A stretch of DNA of 64,000 nucleotides from Mesorhabditis belari. Taxonomy: Eukaryota > Nematoda > Chromadorea > Rhabditida > Rhabditidae. Shown here one piece after another: positions 34,584 to 44,622 of the stretch. The position numbers were made by a program, and so were the translations under genes. Below the pieces are notes generated by a model, which did no database searches, was not told where the DNA came from, and worked only from the letters and a program-made list of their open reading frames with translations. The stretch's first letter is position 1; each line of letters begins with the position of its first letter. The DNA lies in the NCBI GenBank assembly GCA_958450365.1, contig CAUEEP010000921.1, positions 1,293,001 to 1,357,000 of the forward strand. Direction: 5' to 3'.

Positions 34584-35502
34584 GTACCGTATTTACTCTA
34601 ATAGAAGAGCAGTCTCCAATAGAAGAAACACAACTAATAAAATGCACTAATTTGCCCGTGCTCCCCCTTCTTAAGTTTCTTGGAAAATGGAGAGCATGAG
34701 GAGAATGCAAAGGTGGAACCGGAAAAAGATCCAAACCTTGAGTCAAGACACGAATCTGTAAATAATTACGATCAGGAGCTGGACAAAAAGGGAAGAAAGC
34801 GAAAAGTATATACGATCGATTTCAAGCTGAAGAGCTGAAGGCAATCGAGTATGCCAAGAAGATTTCAAGAGACGATGCGAGCAAGAAGTTTCGAGTGAAC
34901 CAAGCCATGATTCAAAAATGGATATCACAAGAAGGGACAAGAAGGGAAAATCGTTGAAAAGAGTAAAAGACGGAGGGGGAAATCTGACGGACAAGCAGCA
35001 GCCAGCTCAATGGCTGAAAGCGAGACTGATTCAAGAGAAAACGAAAAATTTGACATTAAATTTGGCAAAACGACATCAAACTCAACTCTTCAAAGCAGAA
35101 ACGACGAAATTGACCTGGGTGAAGACGAGGAAAACAAGGACTACGAGAGTAATGTCTCAATTGAAGTCGGCGACTCTAACGGCAATGAAATCGAGGACAG
35201 TATTTTTTGATGATTCATGATTTGTGTTACCTCATTGTCAATTTATTGGTATTTGTACTTTAAATAAATTGACTTTAGAAAGATTGCTTTCGTTTTTTAA
35301 GTTATTTTTTAGTTACTTCTAGTTAAAAAAAGTTATTTTTTAAGTTAAAAAGTTAATCCAACAGAGCAAATAATTTTAAGAAATTGGCGGAGCCCCGCCA
35401 TTTATTTCATTGATCTTGTAAAGTTTTTGAAAAATAGAAGAAACTTTAAGAGGGGGTTGAAAAATAGAAGAGCATGCTCTTCTATTAGAGTAAATACAGT
35501 AA
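34584..35502 (+). mobile_element. Pogo/Tigger-like DNA transposon relic
   Basis: Inverted ends of about 26 bp: TACCGTATTTACTCTAATAG at 34584 and the reverse complement ending at 35502. Inside, a plus-strand segment at about 34780-34935 encodes a helix-turn-helix of the type at the N-terminus of pogo/CENP-B-like transposases (RKRKVYTIDFKLK, then ELKAIEYAKKIS..ASKKFRVNQAMIQKWISQ), broken by a frameshift. An acidic stretch (GEDEENKDYESNVSIEVGD) ends at 35210, as in many transposase C-termini. The DDE catalytic core is missing. Related termini occur at 33027-33295 and about 24909. Confidence 0.7.
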
Positions 35503-35508
35503 GTTAAA

Positions 35509-35700
35509 TTGTTTCCCATGTCATTATTTCGTATGGAAGCGCAAATTTCATAGCTTCTTCAACAACGAGGCAAAATCGGTGTAAAAATGCAACAAAGTCT
35601 AAAAGCTTGTTAGTTTCAATTACTAATTTTCCATTTGTGCGTTCTTAACTTCTTGTGGCTGCTAAAAAAATTGAAAACAACAAAAAAAAGATTTACTGCG
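35509..35700 (-). other. Orphan coding-like exon next to the pogo-like element
   Basis: After TTTTAG at about 35610 the minus strand reads FVAFLHRFCLVVEEAMKFAL and PYEIMTWETI, then a stop a few bases before the transposon terminus. A further short segment (QPQEVKNAQM) lies upstream at about 35640-35670. It may be the remains of a gene truncated by the element, or a downstream alternative exon of the kinase. I could not connect it in frame to the kinase. Confidence 0.25.
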
Positions 35701-35782
35701 TAAAAATAATCGCACTAACCCCAATAAGTATTCCACACCAAAAACAATTTTAAAGAAAAAATCTTGACGTTGAAACGGCTTC

Positions 35783-38008
35783 TCAAGTGTGCTGAAGAAC
35801 TGTGTAGGCAAAGTTGGCGTCGGCGAACATCCAATTCGATTGAGGTGCTAGCCATTCTAGAACAAACATTGAAAGGAAATGGGATAGACATGGGCGGCGA
35901 GTCACTTTCTGTGTTTTAGCAAACGACTTTTGTTTTCTAAAGCGTGGATACAATGACATTTTGCACTTTAGAAAACAAGAGTCGTTTGCTAAAACGCAGA
36001 AAGTGACTTGCCGCCCATGTCTAAAATAGAAACAAACCAGAATAAAGACACTCTTCAAATCCGGCACGACGATTCTCATCATCATCTAAAATAAAGAATA
36101 AATGTTGCTATTTTAAAAAAATACCTAATAGACGAGCAATTAAACGGCGACAAGCATGCGTTGGCGAATCAGGCGGGAAATTTAGAGCAACATTCAATTT
36201 CGGTTCCTAAACAACACAATTTTCAGTTTCCCTAAAAAATGTGTGCAGACCTTTGGCCAATTTCCAACAATCATTGTGTAGAGTACAATTCCGACGGAAT
36301 ACCTGAATTTTTGGTACTTTGGTGGTTGGGAGGGGCCACTTTTATCCTGGCTCAGTTGGATCTAATGTTTTGAGTGGTTGTATTGATACCTTTTATCTAC
36401 ATATTCTAGGGTAATCAAATATGTTTTAACACCTCGGTGCAAGAATTAGTACTTGACCTAATACCTTAACTGACATAACTCCTTTAGAAACTTTTAGAGC
36501 ATTTACAACATGTTTCAATTTTCATATTGCCGCTTTTATTTGATTTTCAAGTGTAAGCAGCTTTGAGGTAGCGTTTGGTGGCTAAAGTACATGAGATTAG
36601 GCTAGAATTGCTAGAATTGTCAAAAACTTGCTAAAATAGTCACCAATCTATTAAGCATATTTGATTACCCTACAATAAATAAAAGGTATCAATAAAACTA
36701 CTCAAAACATTAGATCCAACTAAGCCAGGATAAAAGTGGCCCCTCCCAACCAAAAAAGTACCGAATCTTTAAACCTTTCTTGTTTTATCCGACAAATCCA
36801 TACCAATCTGCTGCATAACCATCATAGGGCTGATATGTGACAACTTGAGGAGCCGAATAGGGACGCGTGCCGCAGAAAGAAGTCGATCTAAGACTCACTC
36901 TCATTTCAAACATCAACCAAAGAAATTTTACCTTTGTCCCTTCTCAAATTGTCGAGAAAAACCGAAATCGCCCAATTTAAGGTCGCCGTTTGCATCAAGA
37001 AAGATGTTCTCAAGCTTGATGTCCCTAGTATCGATTATTTATTGGAAATCATGGAAAAAAAAACCTGTGTATAACACCTCTCGCATGTAAATACTGCACT
37101 GCTTCGATGAGCTGCCTGAACAGCCGCGCTCCAGTCGGTGTTTCTAAAGGAGTTATGTCAGTTAAGGTATTAGGTCGAGTACTAATTCTTGCACCTAGGT
37201 GTTAAAACTTTCGTTTCTCGATGGATAATAAACCGATCTAGTTACAGTTTGCTCTCAGAAAACTCTGTTTTTTCTCTACAAAATGTTTTTTTAGAAATTA
37301 GGAAAAGCTTGCAGTTTTAGCTTTTCTACAGATGAGATTAGTGACCAAAAATGCGACATCGATAACGCAATTTGAACACTTTTTACCACAGAAACCAATT
37401 GTGATGTCAAAAGAAAAAAGATCGAGCGTAAAAAGTTAGACAGGTAACCAAAATTTCAGCTTGTTTCGTTCAGCCGTTTTTGTTTTACATCTGATTACAG
37501 AATTTTATGAGAAATAAGGATTTCCGCTTGAAATTTCTTCTAAACGGGCCGAAACTTGCTAAAGAAATGAGTAGAAATAGTCAATCAACATTTGTGATTT
37601 GCGCAAACCGTAAGCTGAGCGGGAATTCATCGAGAAAAGAAAGTTTTAACAAGAGGCTTAGTACTCGACCTAATATAATTATTACCTTTAAAATTACCTT
37701 TAATATTTCCTTCCGTGAGAATCATTTGCAAAAGTGTCCCGCGAGCACAATATTCCGAAACAATCACCTAAGCCAAAGTTTTATGGAAAAATCAAAGCAA
37801 ATTTACGATTTTTGATGGCGAAGAAGAGTTGATTAACAAACATTTGAGAAGATGAGGATGTCTAACCTAAAAATAAAATGATGAAGTAAAATAAAGTTAA
37901 CCAAATACCTTTCTAGTGACGTCTAGCTCTCGAGTCAGAAATTTTTCAGCAACGTGTTGTGGTAAAGCTTTGCGATTGATAATTTTTATAGCAACAATAC
38001 TACGAAAA
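35783..38008 (-). CDS. Ser/Thr protein kinase, TSSK/CAMK-like (5' end not found)
   Basis: Ten exons in consistent phase: 38008-37909, 37866-37807, 37767-37698, 37143-37065, 37024-36932, 36887-36804, 36302-36251, 36206-36125, 36085-36038, 35856-35783, encoding 246 residues to the stop. Kinase landmarks in order: VAIKII (VAIK lysine), a RELD helix-C glutamate, HPHLLKC, hinge [23 protein letters not shown] catalytic loop, [22 protein letters not shown] (APE changed to APQ), [18 protein letters not shown], and an [15 protein letters not shown] end. The loop and activation segment resemble testis-specific serine kinases, which in nematodes are an expanded sperm-related group. The glycine-rich loop exon is not found upstream, where 38039-38470 is repeat-filled, so the gene may lack part of the N-lobe or have a distant first exon. 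Catalytic K, E, D and DFG are all kept. Introns are as short as 39 nt (37768-37806). Confidence 0.85.
35885..36023. mobile_element. Foldback element in the last kinase intron
   Basis: Near-perfect palindrome of about 140 bp. TAGACATGGGCGGCGAGTCA pairs with TGACTTGCCGCCCATGTCTA, and CTTTCTG.GTTTTAGCAAACGACT pairs with the opposite arm. It almost fills the 181-bp intron 35857-36037. Confidence 0.9.
36312..36763. mobile_element. MITE-like element in a kinase intron
   Basis: Inverted ends GGTACTTTGGTGGTTGGGAG and CTCCCAACCAAAAAAGTACC, continuing with GGGGCCACTTTTATCCTGGC, TTGGATCTAATGTTTTGAGT and ACCTTTTATCTACATATTCTAGGG on both arms. It fills most of the 501-bp intron 36303-36803 between the activation segment exon and the ADWYSVG exon. 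Confidence 0.9.
36431..37203. repeat. 65-bp inverted repeat flanking three kinase exons
   Basis: ACCTCGGTGCAAGAATTAGT .. ACTGACATAACTCCTTTAGAAAC at 36431-36494 is present in reverse complement at 37138-37203. A shorter related word (TTAGTACTCGACCTAATA) occurs at 37659. The right copy overlaps the start of the exon that begins at 37143 and provides its CCTTTAG splice acceptor on the minus strand. Confidence 0.8.
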
Positions 38009-38038
38009 CTGAAAGAAAAAAGTAGCAATCATTCTTCG

Positions 38039-38470
38039 GGAGTTGGTCAAAATAGCATCACGGCAAAAATAGCCGGACTTTTACGGTTAACGACGGGGGT
38101 AGCGATGCGGGGGACAAGTTTTTGACCAACTTGCAGCCCGATTTTATATAAGTCATGTTAATAACTTTTGATAAAACAAATAGTTTCTGAAAGCTGACGT
38201 TCTAAGTTATCTAAAGCTGCTCGTTATCTAAAGCTTTGCTAAAGCTTGCTCGTTATCTAAAGCTTTGCTAAAGCTGCTCGTTATCTAAAGCTTTGCTAAA
38301 GCTGCTCGTTATCTAAAGCTTTGCTAAAGCTTGCTCGTTATCTAAAGCTTATTAAAACTTCCTGCTCTGACAAGTTTAAGATGCTTAAAAATAAGCTTCA
38401 AGTTGGCGAAAAAAATGGCTCCCGCCGTTAACCGTAAAGATCCAATAGGCCCTCCGCGGTTAAGTTTCTA
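38039..38470. repeat. Inverted repeats plus 25-bp tandem array
   Basis: GTTGGTCAAAA at 38042 pairs with TTTTTGACCAAC near 38118, and CTTTTACGGTTAACGACGGG near 38080 pairs with CCCGCCGTTAACCGTAAAG near 38421. Between them lie about five copies of the 25-bp unit GCTCGTTATCTAAAGCTTTGCTAAA (38204-38350). This block sits where the kinase glycine-loop exon would be expected. Confidence 0.8.
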
Positions 38471-38623
38471 TGTGTTTCTTATTCTTATCGAATGCAGAAT
38501 AAAATTATCTACATTTTGCATACTTTGAGATCACTTAAAATAGAATTGGTGTCGAGAAAAGCTCAATTCATCTCTTTTTGAGTCCTTCTTTTTTTTTTTA
38601 AATTCTCTCATCCCAGATTTGTC

Positions 38624-39040
38624 CTAAACGGTTTCAAAAAATTCAGCAGATAGCCAATTTTTTTTTCGACATCCAATGAAAATAAGAAACACAAATAAAC
38701 TTAATCTCAAACGCATTATTTTGGGCGGCGCTTTTTTGACCAGTTCCCCCATTTCCCAAACAAACCGTTGAGAGTTTGCACGAAAAACGAGAGAATGATT
38801 TGTTGCAAAAATTGGTGGATCGTTTAAATCGGCATCAAGATAGGTTCGTAGGCTAAAGAGATGAAATATTGTTGTAAAAAGCTTAATGACAAACCTTGGA
38901 ATGAGACATTCAGTCGACGGGGATATCGTTATTTGCATGACAACTTTTATAGGAACGCACGTAGAAATAATGAAAAAGTTTGCGAAGGCGAAAAAGATGG
39001 CTAAATCGAATTGAACTGGTAATCGATCTTTCGTATGCAA
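38624..39040 (-). CDS. Hypothetical protein exons (uncertain)
   Basis: An uninterrupted 138-codon frame begins at ATG 39040. The N-terminus is hydrophobic (FDLAIFFAFANFFIISTCVP). A likely 43-nt intron (GTTTGTC…CTCTTTAG, about 38857-38899) would remove an AT-rich segment before LRTYLDADLNDPPIF, SLVFRANSQRFVWEM and GELVKKAPP. The amino-acid composition of that second part looks coding, but I recognise no family. It could be a separate gene or upstream exons of the kinase. Confidence 0.3.
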   Translation of the reverse strand: MHTKDRLPVQFDLAIFFAFANFFIISTCVPIKVVMQITISPSTECLIPRFVIKLFTTIFHLFSLRTYLDADLNDPPIFATNHSLVFRANSQRFVWEMGELVKKAPPKIMRLRLSLFVFLIFIGCRKKNWLSAEFFETV

Positions 39041-39702
39041 ATTTGTAATTTATTCAAAATTTATTTTCTCTCCACATGCAGTGTATTCTTTTTGTCGCCA
39101 TTTCATATTTTGAAAAAGTTTGTGATCTTTCCCAGTTTCGTTTCTTTTCCAAGTTTCCGGGTTTTCTCGAAGCCACGCTTGGAACACCTTTTTTGCTTCT
39201 TAATTTGTGGTCTTTTTAGGTCTAACTTGAACATACAGGGAAAACTAAGTTGTTGTTGCAGGTTTTTTACAATAAAATGTAGTCTTTCCTTTACAAACCG
39301 TGTTTTCAGATCTTGAAAACTAAGAGAGCTATCGGCAAACGGCTTTCACTCTTGAAATCAGAATTATTAAATTAGTAGATACAAAGTTTAAACTTTTTGA
39401 ATGCAGCTTGATTTTACTTTTTTTAAAATAAATGACAAATCCCGTAAGTTAAGGTCGTCGGAAAATCTAATCTTTCTGGAAAATTTTGATTCATGTTAAT
39501 TATTGTAAGTATAAGTTAATATCCGATACTGTAGTTTTAATCATAAGTTTTCTTTGATCTTTTAGAGACTCCTGGTTTTGTCCCAAATTGCCACGCATCT
39601 TGGCTTTCAGCTACTTTGAGTGCTAGTCTTTTAGCTTTAATAGTTGTAATGGATTTATCATTAAGAAAATAAAACAAAAATTTATCAGATAACAATAACA
39701 AT
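39041..39702. other. No gene seen
   Basis: AT-rich interval between the uncertain ORF and the 3' end of rpl-27. I see no domain, no repeat of note and no splice-bounded coding segment. Confidence 0.5.
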
Positions 39703-40413
39703 TCAGAAGCGAAGCTTTGTGAAGAACCATCTGTAATTTAAATAATTAAAGGAGAAAACAAGATAAAGTGTAACCTGTTCTTTCCAGTCTTGTATCGTTC
39801 TTCGAATTTCGCTTTTGCTTCAAGCGACGCTCGTCTCTTCTTCCCGGGCTCCTTTAATGCCTCCTTGTTGATGTTAGCCTTCTCGAATGTGACATCCAAA
39901 GTGTATCGTGTAGGCAACAAATGCGAATAGGAGACGACTTTCAGGAAGGGCTTCAGCTTGTTTCTCGATTCCTGCTTCTTCTTGCCCATACGAGTGGTGA
40001 TCTAAAAAACAATTTATGACGTCTTCAGCATAGTTGGCTTTGAATTTTATTGCAAAATCTTTTATCTAAATATGAACTTCCATTTTCAAAATTTAGAACT
40101 TTAAAAGCTAGTCAAAATCGTTGACATTCTACCCAAACAAAAACTTTTATTACTGAAGGTTCAAATTTGAACCAGCAATCACTTGTTTAGTTTCATATCC
40201 ACATTAAAAGCTAGATCATAGAAAGATTCTTACGACAACAACAATAAAAGCAAGCACCTGCTTCGGATACTTGTTGACTCCAGCGATGAGCGCGTGTGGG
40301 TATGCCCGTTCAGTTGAGCCCTCGTCGTAAGTCTTGACAACAACGGCCTTTCTTCCAGCGTAACGGCCCCTCAGAACGAGGACCACTTTTCCAGACTTCA
40401 TAATTTTGCCCAT
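39703..40413 (-). CDS. rpl-27: Large-subunit ribosomal protein L27 (eL27)
   Basis: Three exons (40413-40258, 40001-39775, 39730-39703) give 136 residues, the exact usual length. Start [20 protein letters not shown], central [33 protein letters not shown], and C-terminus [12 protein letters not shown] are diagnostic. eL27 is a surface protein of the 60S subunit near the exit side. The ATG lies 10 bases after a TTTACAG acceptor, consistent with spliced-leader addition. Confidence 0.98.
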
Positions 40414-40592
40414 TGTTGTGTACCTGTAAATAAGAAAATTAGACAATAAAGACCCATTAAAGTTAGAAGAGAATGATAGTTCAAAAACGATAATTGCTCA
40501 CATTTAGATCAAAGTCAAAGAAAAAACAAAAGCATTCAAACGTAAGTGTCAACTCGTCCAAGTTTCTCCTTGTTCTCTTGTTGAAATGTTTC

Positions 40593-41320
40593 TTAGATAG
40601 CAATTCTGTTGTTATTGATGATGTTTTGCTCTTGGAATGATTCATATACATCTGCTAGAGCTCTCGACGTTCTGATATGTGCAGAGCCGATGTCCCCATA
40701 GTCGACTTGTTTATCACGTGTCTTCTTGTCAAGTAAAAGGGTTTCTCCAGTTCTTGTAATTGAACGGCTGACAACGGCTCCCATTCTCTTCGTTCTTCCT
40801 GACACTGACGAGGCATAAACGAGTTCATCGATGTATTCTTGTTCTCTACAAGTAGGCGAGGCGATCCATAATATCTTCCCACCGACGACATCCTTGACCA
40901 ATGTCGAGTCCAGTCTCGGACAATCGCATACACACAACTAAAACCATTGATACAAAATGTAACTGAAGAAACAATTTACCACTTTGAGCACCCAGATCGT
41001 TTGAAAGTGTCGCGTTTTTCTTCCCCAATCTTTTCCAGCTCACCCATGGCTGACTAGAATACGGCGTTAATGGTTTGTCCGCGGAAGTAAGCAGCTCAGA
41101 CATCCACAAGCTCGTTTGACAACAATATCGACTTTGTTGAAAAGTAAGAGATTTTGCTTGGCTGGATCCACTTCTTCCACGTAATCTGTTGTCTTTGATA
41201 GGAAAAAATAGCGAATTCACTGCATCGACAATCTAATACACAATAAAATTAAGACAACAAAAGAATGTCGACCTGCTCTACAACGTCGCTTTTCAATATA
41301 GTTCTTTCTACGTCTCAAGT
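40593..41320 (-). pseudogene. LSG1-type ribosome-biogenesis GTPase, decayed copy
   Basis: Pieces of an LSG1 protein (cytoplasmic, circularly permuted GTPase that releases Nmd3 from pre-60S subunits) appear in the right order but in different frames. They are KSDVVEQIVDAVNSLFF (family: SDVVVQIVDARNPLLF), DYVEEVDPAKQNLLLFNKV (G4 NKxD), an AYFRGQTINAVF-stop-SAMGEL segment where the family has VFWSA (Trp changed to TAG), CVCDCPRLD (G3, family CDCPGL) and LVKDVVGGKILWIASP (family KDYVNGKLL). The GxPNVGKS P-loop between the NKxD and DCP parts is missing. Stops and at least two frameshifts rule out a working GTPase. A 114-codon frame at the 3' end (40934-40593) remains open and ends at TAA 40593. 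The intact gene is not in this window. Confidence 0.72.
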
Positions 41321-41348
41321 TTCGCATCTCTTGCTCGAAAAATAACTG

Positions 41349-41753
41349 TCTAAATAGAGTTTGCCTGTGATAATGAAACTAACAAACCTCAGCTCGTTGA
41401 CAGTTAAACCATTCATCCTGAAGTACTTTCGGCTTCTCAATCATCGCGGCTTCATCGTTCGGCTCCATCGCGCGTTCTGTATTTCGTTGCTAAATAAACG
41501 TTTGAAATACTAAAAAAAATAGCAATTGACCCCCAAAGGAAAGTTAAGCAAATGTATAAACAGCGTTAGAAACTAAACAACATACCTTATCCAACATAGC
41601 CGCATTCTCCACATCGCTTGTAAATTTCGACTTCTGATGGACCTTTGATTCCGTCAACGCTCGTTTTTTTCCTAGTGAGCGATTCACTTCTGTCGGCTTT
41701 TTGTTGGACTTCGTTTGGCTATCCTTAATCAAAAACGTTATCATCAATTGCAA
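41349..41753 (-). pseudogene. Duplicated membrane/juxtamembrane exons of the pseudophosphatase gene
   Basis: Exon 41489-41388 reads QRNTERAMEPNDEAAMIEKP and then KVLQDEWFNCQRAE. It is nearly identical to exon 62053-61970 of the gene at 60038-63900 (QRNTERAMELIEKPKVLEDE, WFNCQQAE). The intron before it (GTCAATTGCTATTTTTTTTA..) and the preceding TM-encoding segment (LTLFIHLLNFPLG versus LLTLWPFTLQLG) are also homologous but frameshifted, with a TAG. The following exon starts ACAGTTATTTTTCGAGCAAG, like exon 61933 of the parent, but hits a TAG after 13 codons. The N-terminal open frame (41753-41620) is Lys/Ser-rich. This broken partial duplicate abuts the LSG1 relic. Confidence 0.75.
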
Positions 41754-41760
41754 ATAAACT

Positions 41761-44296
41761 AGTAAATTTAAACAAAAGAGGGAAATGAGAAAGGTTTAGG
41801 GATTCATTAGTGGTGGGGGCGCGTTAGGGGTCTTGTTGCTAAGAGTTGCTGAGGCTGTCCGAGCAAGAATGAAACAGTGAACTACTGCAATATAGTTTGC
41901 CAAATAATCAACGGGCGTTAAAGTTACAAAGCTGCAACAAAAAATGTTGCGGGACGAACGGGGAAAGAGAAATGAGCAAAGAGAAATTTGTGCGTTGACA
42001 AATTACGACAGAACTTTTTAGAATTTCAGCTTTTCAACTGAATATCTGTACTTGTTAAAAATTTTGGTATAAACCTTTCAAAGTTTTCTGGCTGCTTTTT
42101 GTTTCGCGTTCAAAACTTCACATTTTTATTTTTGCAACGTACTCGCGGGCAATGGGAATATTTCTACTTGTTCAATATATGGAAATTAGACTAAATATGC
42201 TTATAAAAGCTTTTAGGTAGGTTATTGCTGATGTCATGAGGCAAGGCTTCAATATTACGGACCTTAAAAAATTTTAATGGAAAGGTAAGGGATTTTGTTA
42301 CTACCACAATAACTTTTTTAGGTTTTTGTTGAAGAGAACAGTTTTGTTTCTGCAGAACGTCGAATTAGATAGTCGGATGCAAAAAGCTATAATGGTTTGG
42401 ATCTAAACAACCACGAAACAAAGGGGAAAAGGGATAGTGCGTACGTTTCTGAGGCATTCCTTTTGCTTGTCTGCTCATAGAATTGAACTTGAACTTCATT
42501 CCGCTCTCCCCTTCATAAAAATGTAATAAAATCTGTGCCTTTTTGTCAAAACAAATTGGATGGGCTAATTTTCAGCAGTAAAACGATCATAAGAAATGTT
42601 TCAAAATGTTTCAAAATCGTTTAGCAACTTTTTTAAAGCCGGATACGTTAGCTTTTCATTAAAAAGGAAGTCAGGCACGGTAACTTTTTCTAAAGTTTGC
42701 TTTTTGGAGAACACTAACCAAAAGTTTTCGGAACCAGATTCGGATTTTCCACTCTCAAAAACTTTATAGAATGCAAAGTTATGGTGGTTTTTTTACCGTG
42801 AAGCGCGCTTTTCCGAAAACACTAAACGGAGAGGCCAATTTTCCTCAATGTGCTACAGTAACAGCATGAATTCATGATTTGAAATGTGTTTTCGAACATT
42901 CAAGTTTTTTCCTTTACAATAATTTTTAGCTTTTTTCTTGCAATAAAGAAGAAAAAGTGGTGCTATGGGAGTTTAGAGGGCGGGGCACTCAAAATTTGCA
43001 TAATTACATCAATTTTTATTTAACTTCTCTATTTATTTAACAATTTTAACAAATTTTCGAGCGCTTTTTTTATTTTTTTGATTTACTTTACTTACTTTCT
43101 TTATTTAGTTACGGCGGGTGTCGCTGCAGCAAAAAGGTTAGAGTTAAAAGTGTTTAAGCTATTGAAAATTGCCACAATTGCCGCAATAGTTGTTTTGATT
43201 TTGATTGGGAAGATGTTGTTGTTAAAATAAATAGTAAAAATAGAGTGAAAATCAACAAAGTGTTGATGTTGATGTTGATGTTGATTGCAATTGCATTGCT
43301 GTGTTGATTTTGATGTTGATAATTGCAAATTGATGTAATTAAGCAAATTTTCAGTGCTCCCCTTAGCACCGAAAAAACTTTCTTCAACGATTGCTCAAAT
43401 GTGATAGACCAACTCGTTTCGAGCTTAAGCCCAAAATGTCTTATCTGTAATTCGTTTTGTATTAGCGTTCTTTCCTTTCCTACTCTTTCCTTTCCTACTC
43501 TTTCCTTTCCTACTTTCCTTTCCTACACTCTGCATGTCTATCTGTTCTTTTCTCTCTTCATCCATCGGCTGTAAGGTCCAGGGGGGATGGACTAAAAGGG
43601 GTCCACCCGGGTGAAGTCCCTCCTTTTCTCGGATACTCCAACTTTTTCCTATATTTCTCTTTTTCCTATATTTCCCCTTTCTTTCCTCCCAATCTTCTCT
43701 TTTGTTCTTTTTTCAATATCGAACTCGTCTATATTTTTCTCTCAATTAATTTATATTTTGCTTCTCTTTAAATGAGCTATCTTTAAAGCTATCTTTATAT
43801 TTTTTAACCTATAAATTTCTAGAACTAGATTCATTTGTAACTTCGGAAATTTGCGCTCTGAGTTCTGGTAGAGTTGCTTGATAGAGATTGGTAGAGTTGT
43901 TTCAAAGCCAAAAGTCATACAAAACGCTTGAAAGCTATGGCTTAGCTTAACTTGAGCTAAAGCCGAACAAGATTTCCTTCAATAGGCTTTGGATTGGCCT
44001 TAAAAAAGATCTAAACTTGGCAAAGTTTAAACTCAAGCTTTGAATCAAAATCATTCCTATAGAAATATCCCGAACCAGTTTTTTCTGATTCTGATAAAGC
44101 TAAATTGATTTGATCAAGTTCTGAACAAGCTAAATAACAAAAAAGCCAATCCCAGGCTTGCCACAAAGTTTTTGGAAGCTATTAACAGCAAAATAGAGCA
44201 GCTATTAGCAGCAAAATAGAGCAGCTATTAGCAAAATATTTTGATGCAGTAGAAATCTGGTGTTTTTTTGTTCTAAAAAGATAAGACCCAAGACAC
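41761..44296. other. No gene seen
   Basis: AT-rich sequence. ORFs at 43101-43387 read through low-complexity TTGATGTTGATG repeats. Copies of CTCTTTCCTTTCCTA (43463-43525) precede a block TCGGCTGTAAGGTCCAGGGG (about 43565) that resembles 30540-30570. No exon with good splice context is recognised. Confidence 0.5.
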
Positions 44297-44622
44297 AGAG
44301 TACAGAGCTGGCCCAGGACAGAGCTGGCCCAGGACAGAGCTGGCCCAGGACAGAGCTGGCCCAGGACAGAGCTGGCCCAGGACAGAGCTGGCCCAGGACA
44401 GAGCTGGCCCAGGACAGAGCTGGCCCAGGACAGAGCTGGCCCAGGACAGAGCTGGCCCAGGACAGAGCTGGCCCAGGACAGAGCTGGCCCAGGACAGAGC
44501 TGGCCCAGGACAGAGCTGGCCCAGGACAGAGCTGGCCCAGGACAGAGCTGGCCCAGGACAGAGCTGGCCCAGGACAGAGCTGGCCCAGGACAGCTGGCCC
44601 AGGACAGAGCTGGCCCAGGGCC
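44297..44622. repeat. Minisatellite, 16-bp unit (CAGAGCTGGCCCAGGA)
   Basis: Twenty nearly perfect copies, the last few with one deletion. It is very homogeneous and therefore young. Long open frames on both strands follow from a stop-free unit whose length is not a multiple of three. From 44623 to 46050 no gene is seen, only a pyrimidine-rich stretch with CCATCCATCCATCC (45081-45098). Confidence 0.95.

Noticed and set aside
43101..43387. Asn/Gln/His-rich minus-strand ORFs
   Set aside because: Translation of TTGATGTTGATG low-complexity repeats without splice sites or conserved motif.
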